From assembly GCF_030053595.1 (NCBI RefSeq), contig NZ_JASGBQ010000004.1:98792-162791 (forward strand): DNA of 64,000 nt, read 5' to 3'. This DNA comes from Fusibacillus kribbianus. Its GTDB lineage: Bacteria > Bacillota > Clostridia > Lachnospirales > Lachnospiraceae. Positions within the stretch are counted from its first letter, which is position 1, and the number at the start of each line of letters is the position of its first letter. A program made the position numbers and the translations under genes. This document shows, one piece after another, positions 8,357 through 16,654 of the stretch. Under the pieces are notes generated by a model, which searched no databases, was not told the DNA's origin, and worked only from the letters and a program-made list of their open reading frames with translations.

Positions 8357-9001
8357 TTACCGGTGATTGATCAGTCCAAACTGATTAAGCGGCCAGAATC
8401 GGAGCCACGCCCGGCCAACAATGTCGCTTCTCTTTATGTTGCCCACCTGCGGATCTCGGCTGTCTGAGCTGTTGTTTCTGTTGTCCCCCATCACAAAATA
8501 CTCATCCTCCCCGAGGACGACGGGCTCTGCCGCCCTTTTGGCATTTTGAATGGGCTCCAGTCCATAATCTTCCTCCAGAATGCTGCCGTTGATATAGATA
8601 TCATCTCCCACGATCTGAACGGTCTCGCCCGGCAGACCGATCACACGCTTGATATAGAATTTTTTCCCATACCGGAACACTACAATATCAAACCGCTCCG
8701 GGTCATGAAACCGATAGCTGATCTTTTCCAGGATCAGCTGATCCCCGTCATGAAGGGTATTATTCATGGAAGGACCAGATACCCTCGTCCGCTGTCCCAC
8801 AAAGGTAATGATCAGGAAGGTACAGCCGAAAACAATGGCCGCATAGACAAGAAGGCTCACAATTTCCCGGAGAATATTTTTCTCCTCCGGTTTCTCCTTC
8901 TCCTCCATCTCCTGATTTCCCTCCGGCTCAAGCTCCGCCAGCAGCTTTTCCGGAATCGAATTTTTCATTTCAACTTTTTCCTGTTTTGTCAGTTTTCTCA
9001 T
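8357..9001 (-). CDS. lepB: Type I signal peptidase (first copy)
   Basis: 214 residues with one N-terminal membrane helix (IVSLLVYAAIVFGCTFLIITFV) after a long charged, Glu-rich cytoplasmic lead. The catalytic serine is in SGPSMNNTLHDGD, the lysine in YIKRVIGLPGE, and the conserved GDNRNNSSDSRD box is present. It cleaves Sec signal peptides on the outer face of the membrane. The ATG at 9001 shares a base with the rbgA stop (TGATG), giving coupled translation; a GTG three bases upstream is an alternative. A second, shorter signal peptidase lies on the other side of rbgA. Confidence 0.95.
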   Translation of the reverse strand: MRKLTKQEKVEMKNSIPEKLLAELEPEGNQEMEEKEKPEEKNILREIVSLLVYAAIVFGCTFLIITFVGQRTRVSGPSMNNTLHDGDQLILEKISYRFHDPERFDIVVFRYGKKFYIKRVIGLPGETVQIVGDDIYINGSILEEDYGLEPIQNAKRAAEPVVLGEDEYFVMGDNRNNSSDSRDPQVGNIKRSDIVGRAWLRFWPLNQFGLINHR

Positions 9002-9876
9002 CACTGTACCTGCTCCGGAAGCTCCAGGGTAATGCGCCCCAGCCTTCCGCTCCTAAAATCATCAATGACCAGTCTGGCCGCCTTTGCATAATCCAGTTCA
9101 TTTCCTTTGAGAAGACAGCTTCTGAGTCTTGCGATCTCTTCCAGTCCTCTCACCGGCTCCTTTATGAGAAGCCCTTCGGACATCAGCTCCTCCGGAAGCT
9201 GATACCTCTTTGTAAGCTGCTCCGGATACCGGGAGGCAGCCATGGAAAGAAGTTCCAGTGAAAGCTCCTCCACATTGAGAATATCGTCCTTCACCGAGCC
9301 CAAAAGAGCCAGACGAATCCCCACCTGCTCATCCTCAAATTTTGGCCATAAGATCCCCGGAGTATCCAGAAGCTCCACCTCCTTACTGAGGCGGATCCAC
9401 TGATTTCCCCTGGTCACTCCCGGCTTGTTTCCCGTCTTTGCACAGGCGCGTCCCGCATAGGAATTGATAAAGGTGGATTTCCCCACATTGGGAATTCCAA
9501 CCACCATTGCCCGAACCGGTCTGTTTTTTATTCCTCTTCTTCTGTCCCTCTCGATCTTTTCCCGACAGGCCTCCAGAATGGCTGCCTGTACCGGTCTCAA
9601 ATCCCCCCGGCTTCTGGAGTCTGCCCTGACCACAAGGTAACCCTTTTCCCGAAAAAAGAGCTCCCAGGACCGGTTTGCCTCCTCATCTGCCAGATCCGCC
9701 TTGTTCAATATGATAAGCCGTGCCTTCTGTCTTCCCAGCTCATCGATATCCGGATTCCTGCTGGATAAGGGAGCCCTGGCGTCCAGAAGCTCGATCACCA
9801 GGTCAACCAGCTTTATGTCCTCTTTCATGGCCCGTCTGGCCTTTGTCATATGCCCGGGATACCACTGCACCTGCAT
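9001..9876 (-). CDS. rbgA: Ribosome biogenesis GTPase YlqF/RbgA
   Basis: 291 residues, a circularly permuted GTPase: G4 (ILNKADL) comes first, then G5-like sequence, then G1 (GIPNVGKSTFINSYAG), G2 region (KPGVTRG) and G3 (LLDTPGILWP). The N-terminus VQWYPGHMTKARR is the family hallmark. In Bacillus it is needed for late 50S subunit assembly. It sits in the rplS-lepB-rnhB neighbourhood usual for Firmicutes. It ends in a TGATG overlap with the first lepB. Confidence 0.97.
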   Translation of the reverse strand: MQVQWYPGHMTKARRAMKEDIKLVDLVIELLDARAPLSSRNPDIDELGRQKARLIILNKADLADEEANRSWELFFREKGYLVVRADSRSRGDLRPVQAAILEACREKIERDRRRGIKNRPVRAMVVGIPNVGKSTFINSYAGRACAKTGNKPGVTRGNQWIRLSKEVELLDTPGILWPKFEDEQVGIRLALLGSVKDDILNVEELSLELLSMAASRYPEQLTKRYQLPEELMSEGLLIKEPVRGLEEIARLRSCLLKGNELDYAKAARLVIDDFRSGRLGRITLELPEQVQ

Positions 9877-9889
9877 CTTGATCCTCTTT

Positions 9890-10456
9890 CTATTTTACAA
9901 ATCCCAGTCTGGCAAAGGGAGCGCTCCGAAACCAGACCTTTCCCTTTATCTGACTGATATGAACATTTCCCACATTGGTAAAACGGCTGTCCTCGCTGGT
10001 ATCCGGATTGTCTCCAAGGACAAAATATTCGTCCTCTAAAAGACAGATCTCTCCCTCCGCCAGCCCGGGCAGAACGATCTCCCCCACCGTTTCCGGGAGC
10101 TCCGTTCTCTGTCCGTTGATATAAAGGACGCCGTCCTTAATCTGCACCTGTTCTCCGGGAAGCCCGACGATCCTCTTGATATAGGTCTTGCTTCCCCCTT
10201 CCAGGCTCTCGAATGCCACCACGTCCATACGCTTCGGCTCTGAAAAATTATACCATAATTTATCCAATAAGACAACATCTCCGTTGTCCAGGACCGGCTC
10301 CATGGACCGGCCTGACATCGTAAGCTTTGTGCCAAACATCATAACCACAAAAACAGCCAGCGTAATGACCGCCACAAGGTCAACACCCCAGCCCACAATC
10401 CTCACCAGTTTCCCCCGTCCCTGTCTGGGCTCTTCTTCCTGATAGTATGTTTTCAC
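9890..10456 (-). CDS. lepB: Type I signal peptidase (second copy)
   Basis: 188 residues, one membrane helix (VDLVAVITLAVFVVMMFG). Catalytic Ser in MSGRSMEPVLDNGD, Lys in TYIKRIVGLPGEQVQ, and the conserved FVLGDNPDTSEDSR box. It is shorter than the other lepB and diverged from it, so it is an old paralogue, perhaps with different substrate choice or expression. The start is GTG at 10456 with GGAGGGTGCTTTAA in front. A hairpin between rplS and this gene may lower its expression relative to the ribosomal genes. Confidence 0.95.
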   Translation of the reverse strand: MKTYYQEEEPRQGRGKLVRIVGWGVDLVAVITLAVFVVMMFGTKLTMSGRSMEPVLDNGDVVLLDKLWYNFSEPKRMDVVAFESLEGGSKTYIKRIVGLPGEQVQIKDGVLYINGQRTELPETVGEIVLPGLAEGEICLLEDEYFVLGDNPDTSEDSRFTNVGNVHISQIKGKVWFRSAPFARLGFVK

Positions 10457-10496
10457 TTAAAGCACCCTCCGCCTTCCATAAACCTCCAAGGTAAGG

Positions 10497-10528
10497 AAAA
10501 GGGACAAGATACATAAGTATTTGTCCCC
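10497..10528 (-). terminator. Terminator between rplS and the second lepB
   Basis: Read leftward: GGGACAA-A-TAC / GTA-TC-TTGTCCC stem with a TTAT loop, followed by TTTTCC. The T-run is short, so partial read-through into lepB/rbgA is likely. Confidence 0.6.
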
Positions 10529-10552
10529 TCAAGTCCCATGCTTCACATTCAA

Positions 10553-10900
10553 TTAACGAACGATTTCCTTTACCTTAGCAGCCTTTCCGACTCTGTCTCT
10601 CAGATAGAATAACTTCGCTCTTCTGACCTTACCTCTTCTTACGACCTCGATCTTCTCTACGAAAGGAGAATGTACTGGCCAGGTCTTCTCAACACCGATT
10701 CCGTTGGAATTCTTTCTCACGGTAAAGGTTTCCTTTGCTCCGCCGTTCTGTCTCTTGATAACAGTTCCTTCGAATACCTGGATTCTCTCACGGGCACCCT
10801 CTTTGATCTTGTTGTATACCCTAACGGTATCACCGACGCGGAATGCGTCTACAGACTCTTTCATCTGGCCTGCTTCGATAGCTTTGATAATGTCGTTCAT
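10553..10900 (-). CDS. rplS: 50S ribosomal protein L19
   Basis: 115 residues, full length. Family motifs: [51 protein letters not shown], and the C-terminal [26 protein letters not shown]19 sits at the 30S-50S interface. ATG at 10900 is preceded by AAGGAGGTCGCAG. It follows trmD, as in most bacteria, after an 86-base spacer that is longer than others in this operon and may carry its own promoter or leader. Confidence 0.98.
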   Translation of the reverse strand: MNDIIKAIEAGQMKESVDAFRVGDTVRVYNKIKEGARERIQVFEGTVIKRQNGGAKETFTVRKNSNGIGVEKTWPVHSPFVEKIEVVRRGKVRRAKLFYLRDRVGKAAKVKEIVR

Positions 10901-10986
10901 CTGCGACCTCCTTATGATTGTTGGACGTTCTTAATGCCTGTGGCAACAGCGGACCATCTCTTATCTTTCACAACTTTTATACCTTA
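10901..10986 (-). promoter_or_regulatory. Leader between trmD and rplS, possible L19 autoregulatory RNA
   Basis: 86 bases read leftward, with a short CTGT-TGCC-ACAG hairpin and a GGTCCGC...ACGTCC segment before the AAGGAGG. A weak promoter-like TTGATT-17-TAAGGT overlaps the end of trmD. Firmicutes are known to have L19 leader RNAs; whether this matches that family cannot be decided by eye. Confidence 0.3.
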
Positions 10987-11727
10987 TCATATTTCTTTCT
11001 GAAAATCAAGTGTTTTCAAAAGTTCTTTTTCTTTCTCGGTGATCTCCGCCTTCGCAAGAAGATCAGGCCTTGCTTTGGCTGTCCGGATCACCGACTGTTC
11101 CCTCCGCCATTTATCCACATTGCCGTGATGGCCGGAAAGAAGCACCTGGGGCACTTTCTTCCCCATAAACTCCTCAGGTCTGGTATACTGAGGATACTCT
11201 AACAGGCTGTCGTGGAAGGTTTCAAATTCCGCCGACTCGTCATTGTGGAGCACACCGGGAACAAGTCTTGCAATAGAATCAATGACCACCATGGCCGCCA
11301 GTTCTCCGCCGGTGAGTACATAATCTCCAATGGAAATATTGTCCGTCACGATCATTTCAAGAACGCGCTCGTCAATGCCCTCATAATGGCCGCATAAAAA
11401 GATCAGATCCTCTTCTTTGGAAAGCTCCTCCGCCATGGACTGATTAAAGACCCGGCCCTGGGGCGTCAGATAAATAACTCTGGGTTTTTTGGAAAGCTTA
11501 TCCGCCACAGACCGATAAGCGCTGTAAACAGGCCCCGGCTGCATGACAAGACCGGCGCCGCCGCCATAGGGAGCATCGTCCACCCGGTTATGCTTATTTT
11601 CTGAAAAATCACGGATATTGACAGCCTCCAGGGAAAGGATTCCCTTCTCCTCGGCTCTCCCAAGGATGCTGGTACGAAGGCCGTCCAAAACCATCTGGGG
11701 AAACAAAGTCAGGATGTGACAATTCAT
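10987..11727 (-). CDS. trmD: tRNA (guanine-N1)-methyltransferase
   Basis: 246 residues. Methylates G37 of tRNAs with S-adenosylmethionine, preventing +1 frameshifts. Trefoil-knot SPOUT motifs: VIYLTPQGRVFNQ, LIFLCGHYEGIDERV, and ISIGDYVLTGGELAAMV; the N-terminus CHILTLFPQM and YGGGAGLVM are typical. ATG at 11727 follows AAGGAGGAACCCC. It lies between rimM and rplS in the conserved operon. Confidence 0.98.
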   Translation of the reverse strand: MNCHILTLFPQMVLDGLRTSILGRAEEKGILSLEAVNIRDFSENKHNRVDDAPYGGGAGLVMQPGPVYSAYRSVADKLSKKPRVIYLTPQGRVFNQSMAEELSKEEDLIFLCGHYEGIDERVLEMIVTDNISIGDYVLTGGELAAMVVIDSIARLVPGVLHNDESAEFETFHDSLLEYPQYTRPEEFMGKKVPQVLLSGHHGNVDKWRREQSVIRTAKARPDLLAKAEITEKEKELLKTLDFQKEI

Positions 11728-11759
11728 GGGGTTCCTCCTTCATCCTCTCACAAAACCAA

Positions 11760-12272
11760 TTAAAGATCCAGAAGGCCGTCCATCACATGGACCAGCACTT
11801 CGCCCTTTTCCAGATCCACGTCCAGAACACATTCATCGATCACGGGAAGCAGGACGGTTTTGCCGCCGGACATGGCCACCTCGTAGACATCGTTGGCCCC
11901 GGTCTGCAGCACATCCTTCAAAGTACCAAGCTTTTCGCCCTCATCAGTCATCACCGTAAGACCAATGAGGTCCGCAATGAAATACTCGCCCTCCTCCAAC
12001 GGAACGGCATCCTCCCTGGTGACCCAGAGCTCGGCTCCCTTGTACTTTTCCACGTCATTGATATCGTCGATCCCCTTGAATTTCACAATGACAAACTGCT
12101 TGAAAAATTTGACCCGTTCCACAGTAAGCTCCAGCGTCTCCCGCTTAGCTTCCAGAATCACTTTTTTTAAGCTTTTAAAACGGGCCGGGTCATCGGTGGT
12201 CGGAAATACCTTGACTTCCCCGCGGATCCCGTGGGTGGATGAAATCACGCCTACACGCAGCTTATCTACCAT
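11760..12272 (-). CDS. rimM: 16S rRNA processing protein RimM
   Basis: 170 residues. N-terminal RimM barrel ([35 protein letters not shown]) and C-terminal PRC barrel ([38 protein letters not shown]). It binds S19 and helps 30S head maturation. The open frame runs back to 12518, but the family start, the ribosome site GGAGGTAATT and the overlap with khpA all point to ATG at 12272. An intrinsic terminator sits directly upstream, ending four bases before the ribosome site. Confidence 0.96.
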   Translation of the reverse strand: MVDKLRVGVISSTHGIRGEVKVFPTTDDPARFKSLKKVILEAKRETLELTVERVKFFKQFVIVKFKGIDDINDVEKYKGAELWVTREDAVPLEEGEYFIADLIGLTVMTDEGEKLGTLKDVLQTGANDVYEVAMSGGKTVLLPVIDECVLDVDLEKGEVLVHVMDGLLDL

Positions 12273-12283
12273 AATTACCTCCA

Positions 12284-12310
12284 AAAAAGAGGCCCCTAGG
12301 ACCTCTTTTT
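12284..12310 (-). terminator. Intrinsic terminator/attenuator between khpA and rimM
   Basis: Read leftward: AAAAAGAGG-T-CCTAG-GGG-CCTCTTTTTT, a 9-bp stem with a T6 tail that runs into the rimM ribosome site. It is inside an otherwise continuous operon, so it probably lowers expression of rimM-trmD below that of ffh-rpsP-khpA. Confidence 0.7.
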
Positions 12311-12312
12311 GC

Positions 12313-12540
12313 TTACTGAATCTCCAGAACTGCTTTTTTGTCCTCTCTGGAAGCCGCCGCCTTGACAACACAGCGGATTGCTTTGGCAATCCTGCCCTGC
12401 TTTCCGATGACCTTTCCCATATCGGAAGGATCCACGGAAAGTTCAAGAACGGTCTCATTTCCCTCTTCCTTCTCCAAAACGGAGACAGCTTCGGGATGAT
12501 CAACCAGAGCCTTTGCAATCACTTCAACTAATTCCTTCAT
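12313..12540 (-). CDS. khpA: KH-domain RNA-binding protein KhpA (YlqC)
   Basis: 75 residues, a single KH domain with the GxxG loop in [19 protein letters not shown]. In Firmicutes KhpA partners with KhpB/Jag to bind RNA and affects cell size and division. The family sits between rpsP and rimM, as here. The frame opens at 12546 (MAMKEL), but GGAGGT lies only 1-2 bp from that ATG and 8 bp from the ATG at 12540, so the latter is preferred. Confidence 0.95.
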   Translation of the reverse strand: MKELVEVIAKALVDHPEAVSVLEKEEGNETVLELSVDPSDMGKVIGKQGRIAKAIRCVVKAAASREDKKAVLEIQ

Positions 12541-12560
12541 CGCCATACCTCCAGTACGGA

Positions 12561-12806
12561 TTATTTCTCAATACCGGCGATTTTCAGAAGCTTTGCAACG
12601 GTATCGGTAGGCTGTGCGCCCTGAGATAACCACTTCTTTGCCAGCTCCTCGTCGATTTTGATAACGCTGGGGTCCTTGGTAGGGTCATAATATCCAACCT
12701 CTTCGATGAATCTGCCATCTCTGGGGGATCTGGAATCTGCAACGATCACTCTATAAAAAGGAGCCTTCTTCTGACCCATTCTCTTAAGTCTCATCTTTAC
12801 TGCCAT
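12561..12806 (-). CDS. rpsP: 30S ribosomal protein S16
   Basis: 81 residues, full length: [40 protein letters not shown], and the C-terminal [12 protein letters not shown] all match S16. It binds 16S rRNA early in 30S assembly. ATG at 12806 has GGAGGTGAATACAAA upstream. Directly downstream of ffh, 34 bp away, in the conserved order. Confidence 0.99.
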   Translation of the reverse strand: MAVKMRLKRMGQKKAPFYRVIVADSRSPRDGRFIEEVGYYDPTKDPSVIKIDEELAKKWLSQGAQPTDTVAKLLKIAGIEK

Positions 12807-12840
12807 TTTGTATTCACCTCCTTGGGATGATTGTAATTTA

Positions 12841-14178
12841 TTAAAAAGGAAGTTTAAACCTGCCTTTTTTTCCTGCCTTGCCCATCATGCCAGACATCTG
12901 CTTCATCATCTTCCTGCTCTGCTCATGCTGCTTAACCAGACGGTTAACCTCTGAAAGGTCCACACCCGCACCGGCTGCGATTCTCTTTTTTCTGGAAGGA
13001 TTGATGATGTCCGGATTGGAACGCTCTGCCGGAGTCATGGAATAAATGATGGATTTCGTCCTGTCCAGAGCCTTCTCATCGATATTTACGTTTTTCATCT
13101 TGTTTCCCATACCGGGAAGCATACTCAGCATATCACCAAGACCGCCCATTTTCTGGATCTGGTCCATCTGCTCCAGATAATCATTGAAGTCGAACTCGGC
13201 CCGCTTCATCTTCTGTTCCAGCTTTTTGGCCTGTGTCTCATCAAACTGAGCCTCTGCCTTCTCAATGAGAGTCAGCACATCGCCCATGCCCAGGATCCTG
13301 GAGGCCATACGATCCGGATAAAACTGCTCCAGATCGGAAAGCTTCTCGCCCATACCCACATAAAGAATGGGCTTTCCGGTCACTGCCCGGATCGAAAGAG
13401 CCGCACCGCCTCTTGTATCGCCATCGAGCTTTGTAACGATGACGCCGTCAATGCCGATCTTGTCATTGAACATGCTGGCTGCATTGACTGCATCCTGTCC
13501 TGTCATGGCGTCCACCACCAGAATCGTCTGGTCAACATGGACATTTTCCTTAATTTCCTGAAGCTCTGCCATCATGTCTTCATCAATGTGAAGACGTCCG
13601 GCTGTATCTAAAATCACCACATTGTTGCCATTTTTTTCTGCATGTTCAATGGCAGCCTTTGCAATGTTGACAGGCTTGTGCTTCTCGCCCATGGAAAACA
13701 CGGGCACACCCTGCTTTTCCCCGTTGACCTGCAGCTGCTTGACAGCCGCCGGACGATATACGTCGCAGGCCACCAGAAGCGGTCTCTTTCCCTTGGCCTT
13801 AAATTTCCCTGCCAGCTTGGCCGTTGTGGTAGTCTTGCCAGCACCCTGGAGACCTGCCATCATGATGACTGTGATGGCATTTCCCGGATTCAGCTTGATC
13901 TCCGTAGTCTCGGAGCCCATCAGGGAAACCATTTCTTCATTTACGATCTTGATCACCATCTGTCCGGGATTCAGACCGTTCAGGACATCCTGTCCGATGG
14001 CCCGTTCCTCCACGGATTTGATGAACTGCTTCACTACCTTGAAGCCTACGTCGGCCTCCAGGAGGGCCATCTTGACCTCCTTTAAGGCTGCCTTCACATC
14101 GGCCTCGGAAAGACGTCCCTTTCCCCGCAGTTTTTTAAATACATTCTGCAATTTATCGGATAAGCTCTCGAAAGCCAC
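12841..14178 (-). CDS. ffh: Signal recognition particle protein Ffh (SRP54)
   Basis: 445 residues. N domain (1-90), G domain with P-loop [50 protein letters not shown], and a Met-rich M domain at the C-terminus ([26 protein letters not shown]) that holds 4.5S RNA and signal peptides. It directs nascent membrane and secreted proteins to FtsY/SecYEG. The start is GTG at 14178 with GGAGGGAAACA in front. No ftsY is visible here; it may be elsewhere. Confidence 0.99.
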   Translation of the reverse strand: MAFESLSDKLQNVFKKLRGKGRLSEADVKAALKEVKMALLEADVGFKVVKQFIKSVEERAIGQDVLNGLNPGQMVIKIVNEEMVSLMGSETTEIKLNPGNAITVIMMAGLQGAGKTTTTAKLAGKFKAKGKRPLLVACDVYRPAAVKQLQVNGEKQGVPVFSMGEKHKPVNIAKAAIEHAEKNGNNVVILDTAGRLHIDEDMMAELQEIKENVHVDQTILVVDAMTGQDAVNAASMFNDKIGIDGVIVTKLDGDTRGGAALSIRAVTGKPILYVGMGEKLSDLEQFYPDRMASRILGMGDVLTLIEKAEAQFDETQAKKLEQKMKRAEFDFNDYLEQMDQIQKMGGLGDMLSMLPGMGNKMKNVNIDEKALDRTKSIIYSMTPAERSNPDIINPSRKKRIAAGAGVDLSEVNRLVKQHEQSRKMMKQMSGMMGKAGKKGRFKLPF

Positions 14179-14231
14179 TGTTTCCCTCCGTCATTAACAA
14201 AGTGCTCCGCCCTTACCAGAGCGGCCTGCTG

Positions 14232-14573
14232 CTACAGCCGGCTGATCTGTGCCGAAATCTCTTCTATCTTAAAAACCAGTTCCTTGTCTTCCGTTTTCCG
14301 GTACTCCTGGGTGAGTCTGTGTATCTCCTGCACCTTCTCCTGGGTCTTTACAAACTTCTCCACAAGGCCCAGCTTTTCTTCGTAATCCTGCAGGATCCTG
14401 TTGCACCGCTTGATCATATCGTGGACACCCTGTCTGGAAATCCCACGATCCTCCGCCACCTCACTGAGGGACAGATCGTTGAACACCACATCCTCATATA
14501 CCTGCTTCTGATGATCCGTCAGAAGCTCTCCGTAAAAATCATATAACAGTGCCTGTTCCACAATTTTTTCCAC
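14232..14573 (-). CDS. ylxM: YlxM/p13-family helix-turn-helix protein, SRP-associated
   Basis: 113 residues. The sigma-70 region-4-like helix-turn-helix (LTDHQKQVYEDVVFNDLSLSEVAEDRGISRQGVHDMI in pieces) followed by a coiled-coil C-terminus is the YlxM family, always just upstream of ffh in Firmicutes. It is thought to regulate or stabilise the SRP operon. The start is GTG at 14573; the promoter with perfect spacing lies 22 bp upstream. Confidence 0.94.
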   Translation of the reverse strand: MEKIVEQALLYDFYGELLTDHQKQVYEDVVFNDLSLSEVAEDRGISRQGVHDMIKRCNRILQDYEEKLGLVEKFVKTQEKVQEIHRLTQEYRKTEDKELVFKIEEISAQISRL

Positions 14574-14594
14574 GGCTTTCTCACCACCTCGTCT

Positions 14595-14623
14595 ATCATA
14601 CAGGAAAGAGAAACAGCTGTCAA
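14595..14623 (-). promoter_or_regulatory. Strong sigma-A promoter of the ylxM-ffh-rpsP operon
   Basis: On the minus strand TTGACA (14618-14623), 17-bp spacer, TATGAT (14595-14600), then 21 bp to the GTG start. The -35 box lies inside one arm of the inverted repeat 14612-14645. Confidence 0.88.
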
Positions 14624-14645
14624 GTGTTTTTTCTTGACAGCTGTT
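14612..14645. repeat. 13-bp inverted repeat overlapping the ylxM promoter
   Basis: Perfect arms AACAGCTGTCAAG (14612-14624) and CTTGACAGCTGTT (14633-14645) with an 8-base loop. Each arm contains a TTGACA. It may be an operator over the -35 box or a hairpin that ends rightward transcription; there is no good -10 for the rightward TTGACA. Confidence 0.7.
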
Positions 14646-14652
14646 GTTTTCT

Positions 14653-14683
14653 TTTTAAAAGGCGCCCCGGATCCCGGAGCGCC
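14653..14683 (-). terminator. Terminator of the efp gene
   Basis: GGCGC-C-CCGG-ATC-CCGG-A-GCGCC stem, 15 bp past the efp stop, followed leftward by TTTTAAAAAG. It separates efp from the ylxM promoter. Confidence 0.75.
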
Positions 14684-14697
14684 CTGTCTTTCCAATC

Positions 14698-15255
14698 TTA
14701 TGCTCTTGATAAATACTCACCGGTTCTGGTGTCGATCTTGATCTTATCACCCTGATCTACAAAGAGAGGTACATATACAACTGCACCGGTCTCAACAGTA
14801 GCCGGCTTGGTAGCACCGGTAGCGGTATCGCCCTTGAAGCCGGGCTCCGTCTCCGTGATCTCAAGCTCTACAAACAGAGGAGGCTCAATGGAGAATACCT
14901 GTCCCTTGTGAGAGCAGATCTTAACCATCTCATTCTCCTTCACAAACTTCAGAGCATCACCGACCATCTCCTTGCTGAGGGGAATCTGATCGTAAGTATT
15001 GACATCCATGAAATAATACAGATCTCCGTCGCTGTACAGATACTGCATATCGACTCTGTCAATATGTGCATTTTCAAACTTCTCAGTGGGACGGAAGGTC
15101 TTTTCAACCACACCGCCGCTCTTGATATTCTTTAACTTGGTTCTAACAAAAGCTGCGCCTTTGCCGGGCTTTACATGCTGAAATTCAATAATCTGAAATA
15201 CGTTTCCTTCGATTTCCACAGTAATACCGTTTCTAAAATCGCCAGCTGATACCAT
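14698..15255 (-). CDS. efp: Translation elongation factor P
   Basis: 185 residues, three beta-barrel domains. KOW-like N-terminal domain with [24 protein letters not shown], whose loop carries the tip residue that enters the peptidyl-transferase centre, then domains with [13 protein letters not shown] and the C-terminal [29 protein letters not shown] relieves stalls at polyproline. The loop reads PGKGAA, so lysine is at the tip position; no modification enzyme is visible nearby. ATG at 15255 with GGAGGAGTATCAGAG. Confidence 0.98.
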   Translation of the reverse strand: MVSAGDFRNGITVEIEGNVFQIIEFQHVKPGKGAAFVRTKLKNIKSGGVVEKTFRPTEKFENAHIDRVDMQYLYSDGDLYYFMDVNTYDQIPLSKEMVGDALKFVKENEMVKICSHKGQVFSIEPPLFVELEITETEPGFKGDTATGATKPATVETGAVVYVPLFVDQGDKIKIDTRTGEYLSRA

Positions 15256-15296
15256 CTCTGATACTCCTCCTTAAGTTCAACTTGTCCATCTGTTTA

Positions 15297-15325
15297 ATTC
15301 TATACTATATCCGTTACTTTTTCAA
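15297..15325 (-). promoter_or_regulatory. Sigma-A promoter of efp
   Basis: On the minus strand TTGAAA (15320-15325), 17-bp spacer, TAGAAT (15297-15302). The -35 box lies inside the last codons of yqeG, so efp can be expressed apart from the upstream genes. Confidence 0.65.
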
Positions 15326-15817
15326 GGATTTTTTGTAGAAATGCAGAACAATCCTTTCCAGATACCGTTTCAGTACGATCTGGATCTCCTCCTTTGGATG
15401 TATGGGCTTTACCAGTATGCTGTAAATCCCCGCCCGCCTGGCTCCCCACACATCGGTGAACAGCTGATCTCCGATAAATACGGTAGTCCCGGCATCTGTT
15501 CCCATAAGCTCCATAGCTTTTCCATAGTTTTTTCCGGAAGGCTTATGGGCGTTATAGATATATTTCGTCTTCATAGCATCGGCAAATGGCGTCACCCTGG
15601 GCTCCTGGTTGTTGGAGATGAGACAGGTCTCAAAGCCGATGGCATGGAGCCGTTCGAAAAGAAGGACCGCTTCCTCCGTTGCCGGCTTTCCGTGAGGCAC
15701 CAGCGTATTGTCGATATCAAACAGAAGACCGCGGATCCCCATTTCCCAGAGAGCCGGAAAATCGATCCCATAGGTGGAATCCACATACTCGTCGGGATAA
15801 AACTGATCAAATAACAT
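15314..15817 (-). CDS. yqeG: YqeG-family HAD phosphatase
   Basis: 167 residues. HAD IIIA motifs: FDIDNTLVPHG (nucleophile Asp), LISNNQEPRV (Thr/Ser motif), a Lys in HKPSGKNYG, and the acidic pair in VFIGDQLFTDVWGARRAG. YqeG proteins are presumed phosphatases; homologues in eukaryotes dephosphorylate phosphatidylglycerophosphate, which would fit with the cardiolipin synthase a few genes away, but the bacterial substrate is uncertain. ATG at 15817 starts 2 bp after the nrdR stop, whose codons carry its ribosome site. Confidence 0.9.
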   Translation of the reverse strand: MLFDQFYPDEYVDSTYGIDFPALWEMGIRGLLFDIDNTLVPHGKPATEEAVLLFERLHAIGFETCLISNNQEPRVTPFADAMKTKYIYNAHKPSGKNYGKAMELMGTDAGTTVFIGDQLFTDVWGARRAGIYSILVKPIHPKEEIQIVLKRYLERIVLHFYKKSLKK

Positions 15818-15819
15818 GA

Positions 15820-16275
15820 TTATTTCCTGCCTTTGTAGAGCTTTTCCAGTTCCTTCAAAAAGGTATTCACATCCTTAAACTCCCGGTATACGGAAGAAAA
15901 CCGGACATAGGCCACCTCATCCAGCTCCTTCAGCTTGTCCATGACGAGATTGCCGATCCTTGTGGTGCTCACCTCTTTCTCCGCATTGAACACTTCATTC
16001 TCCACCTCGTCCACCAGATGATTGATATCCTGGGTGGATACCGGCCGCTTATGGCAGGCCAGCAGCACTCCGGCCTCGATCTTGGAACGGTCGTAGGGTT
16101 CTCTGGTCTCATCCTTCTTTACCACCATGAGAGGAATGGTCTCGATCTTCTCATAGGTGGTGAATCTTCTGCCGCAGGCCTCGCACTGACGGCGCCTGCG
16201 GATGGCATTGTTGTCCTCCGCCGGTCTGGAATCAATGACTCTGATATTTTCATTATTGCAAAACGGACACTTCAT
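15820..16275 (-). CDS. nrdR: Transcriptional repressor NrdR
   Basis: 151 residues. N-terminal zinc ribbon CPFCNNENIRVIDSR...CEACGRRFTTYE and the ATP-cone domain (MVVKKDETREPYDRSKIEAGVLLACHKRPV; VAYVRFSSVYREF). It senses dATP/ATP and represses ribonucleotide reductase genes. The open frame extends to 16302, but the ATG at 16275 gives the family start MKCPFC and has GAGGAGGTTCACT upstream. No nrd genes are in the window. Confidence 0.97.
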   Translation of the reverse strand: MKCPFCNNENIRVIDSRPAEDNNAIRRRRQCEACGRRFTTYEKIETIPLMVVKKDETREPYDRSKIEAGVLLACHKRPVSTQDINHLVDEVENEVFNAEKEVSTTRIGNLVMDKLKELDEVAYVRFSSVYREFKDVNTFLKELEKLYKGRK

Positions 16276-16298
16276 AGTGAACCTCCTCTTCTGCATTT

Positions 16299-16556
16299 TC
16301 ACTTATATTTCTTCAAACATTCCTCAGTCACTGCCTTTATGAGGACAAAATCCTCTCCGATCTGCTCCACACAGCCAAAGGGAATCACATATTCCGAATC
16401 CCGTCCCAAAAATCCGCAGATATGGGCAGGTCCCGGTATGATAAACTCCAGAATACAGCCTGTTTTACAGTCAAAGCACGCATCGGTGATAAAACCAAGC
16501 CTCTTGCCGTCACAGATATTGATAACCTCTTTCAGTCTCAGATCGCTCATTCTCAT
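16299..16556 (-). CDS. YlmC/YmxH-family sporulation protein (PRC barrel)
   Basis: 85 residues. MRMSDLRLKEVINICDGKRLGFITDACFD in pieces matches the small PRC-barrel YlmC/YmxH family, in which the last part (ILEFIIPG...YVIPFGCVEQIGEDFVLIK) is also typical. Members are found only in spore formers; role unclear. The frame is open from 16619, but the family start is the ATG at 16556. The ribosome site (GGAAACGCCT) is modest. Lies 23 bp upstream of nrdR. Confidence 0.87.
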   Translation of the reverse strand: MRMSDLRLKEVINICDGKRLGFITDACFDCKTGCILEFIIPGPAHICGFLGRDSEYVIPFGCVEQIGEDFVLIKAVTEECLKKYK

Positions 16557-16654
16557 AGGCGTTTCCCGGCACGCTCTTCTTATTCTTATCCTATGCGCCG
16601 GGGCCCATCCCGGTTCCATTTTATCCTGTTACGGAAAAAACATCAAACGATCCA

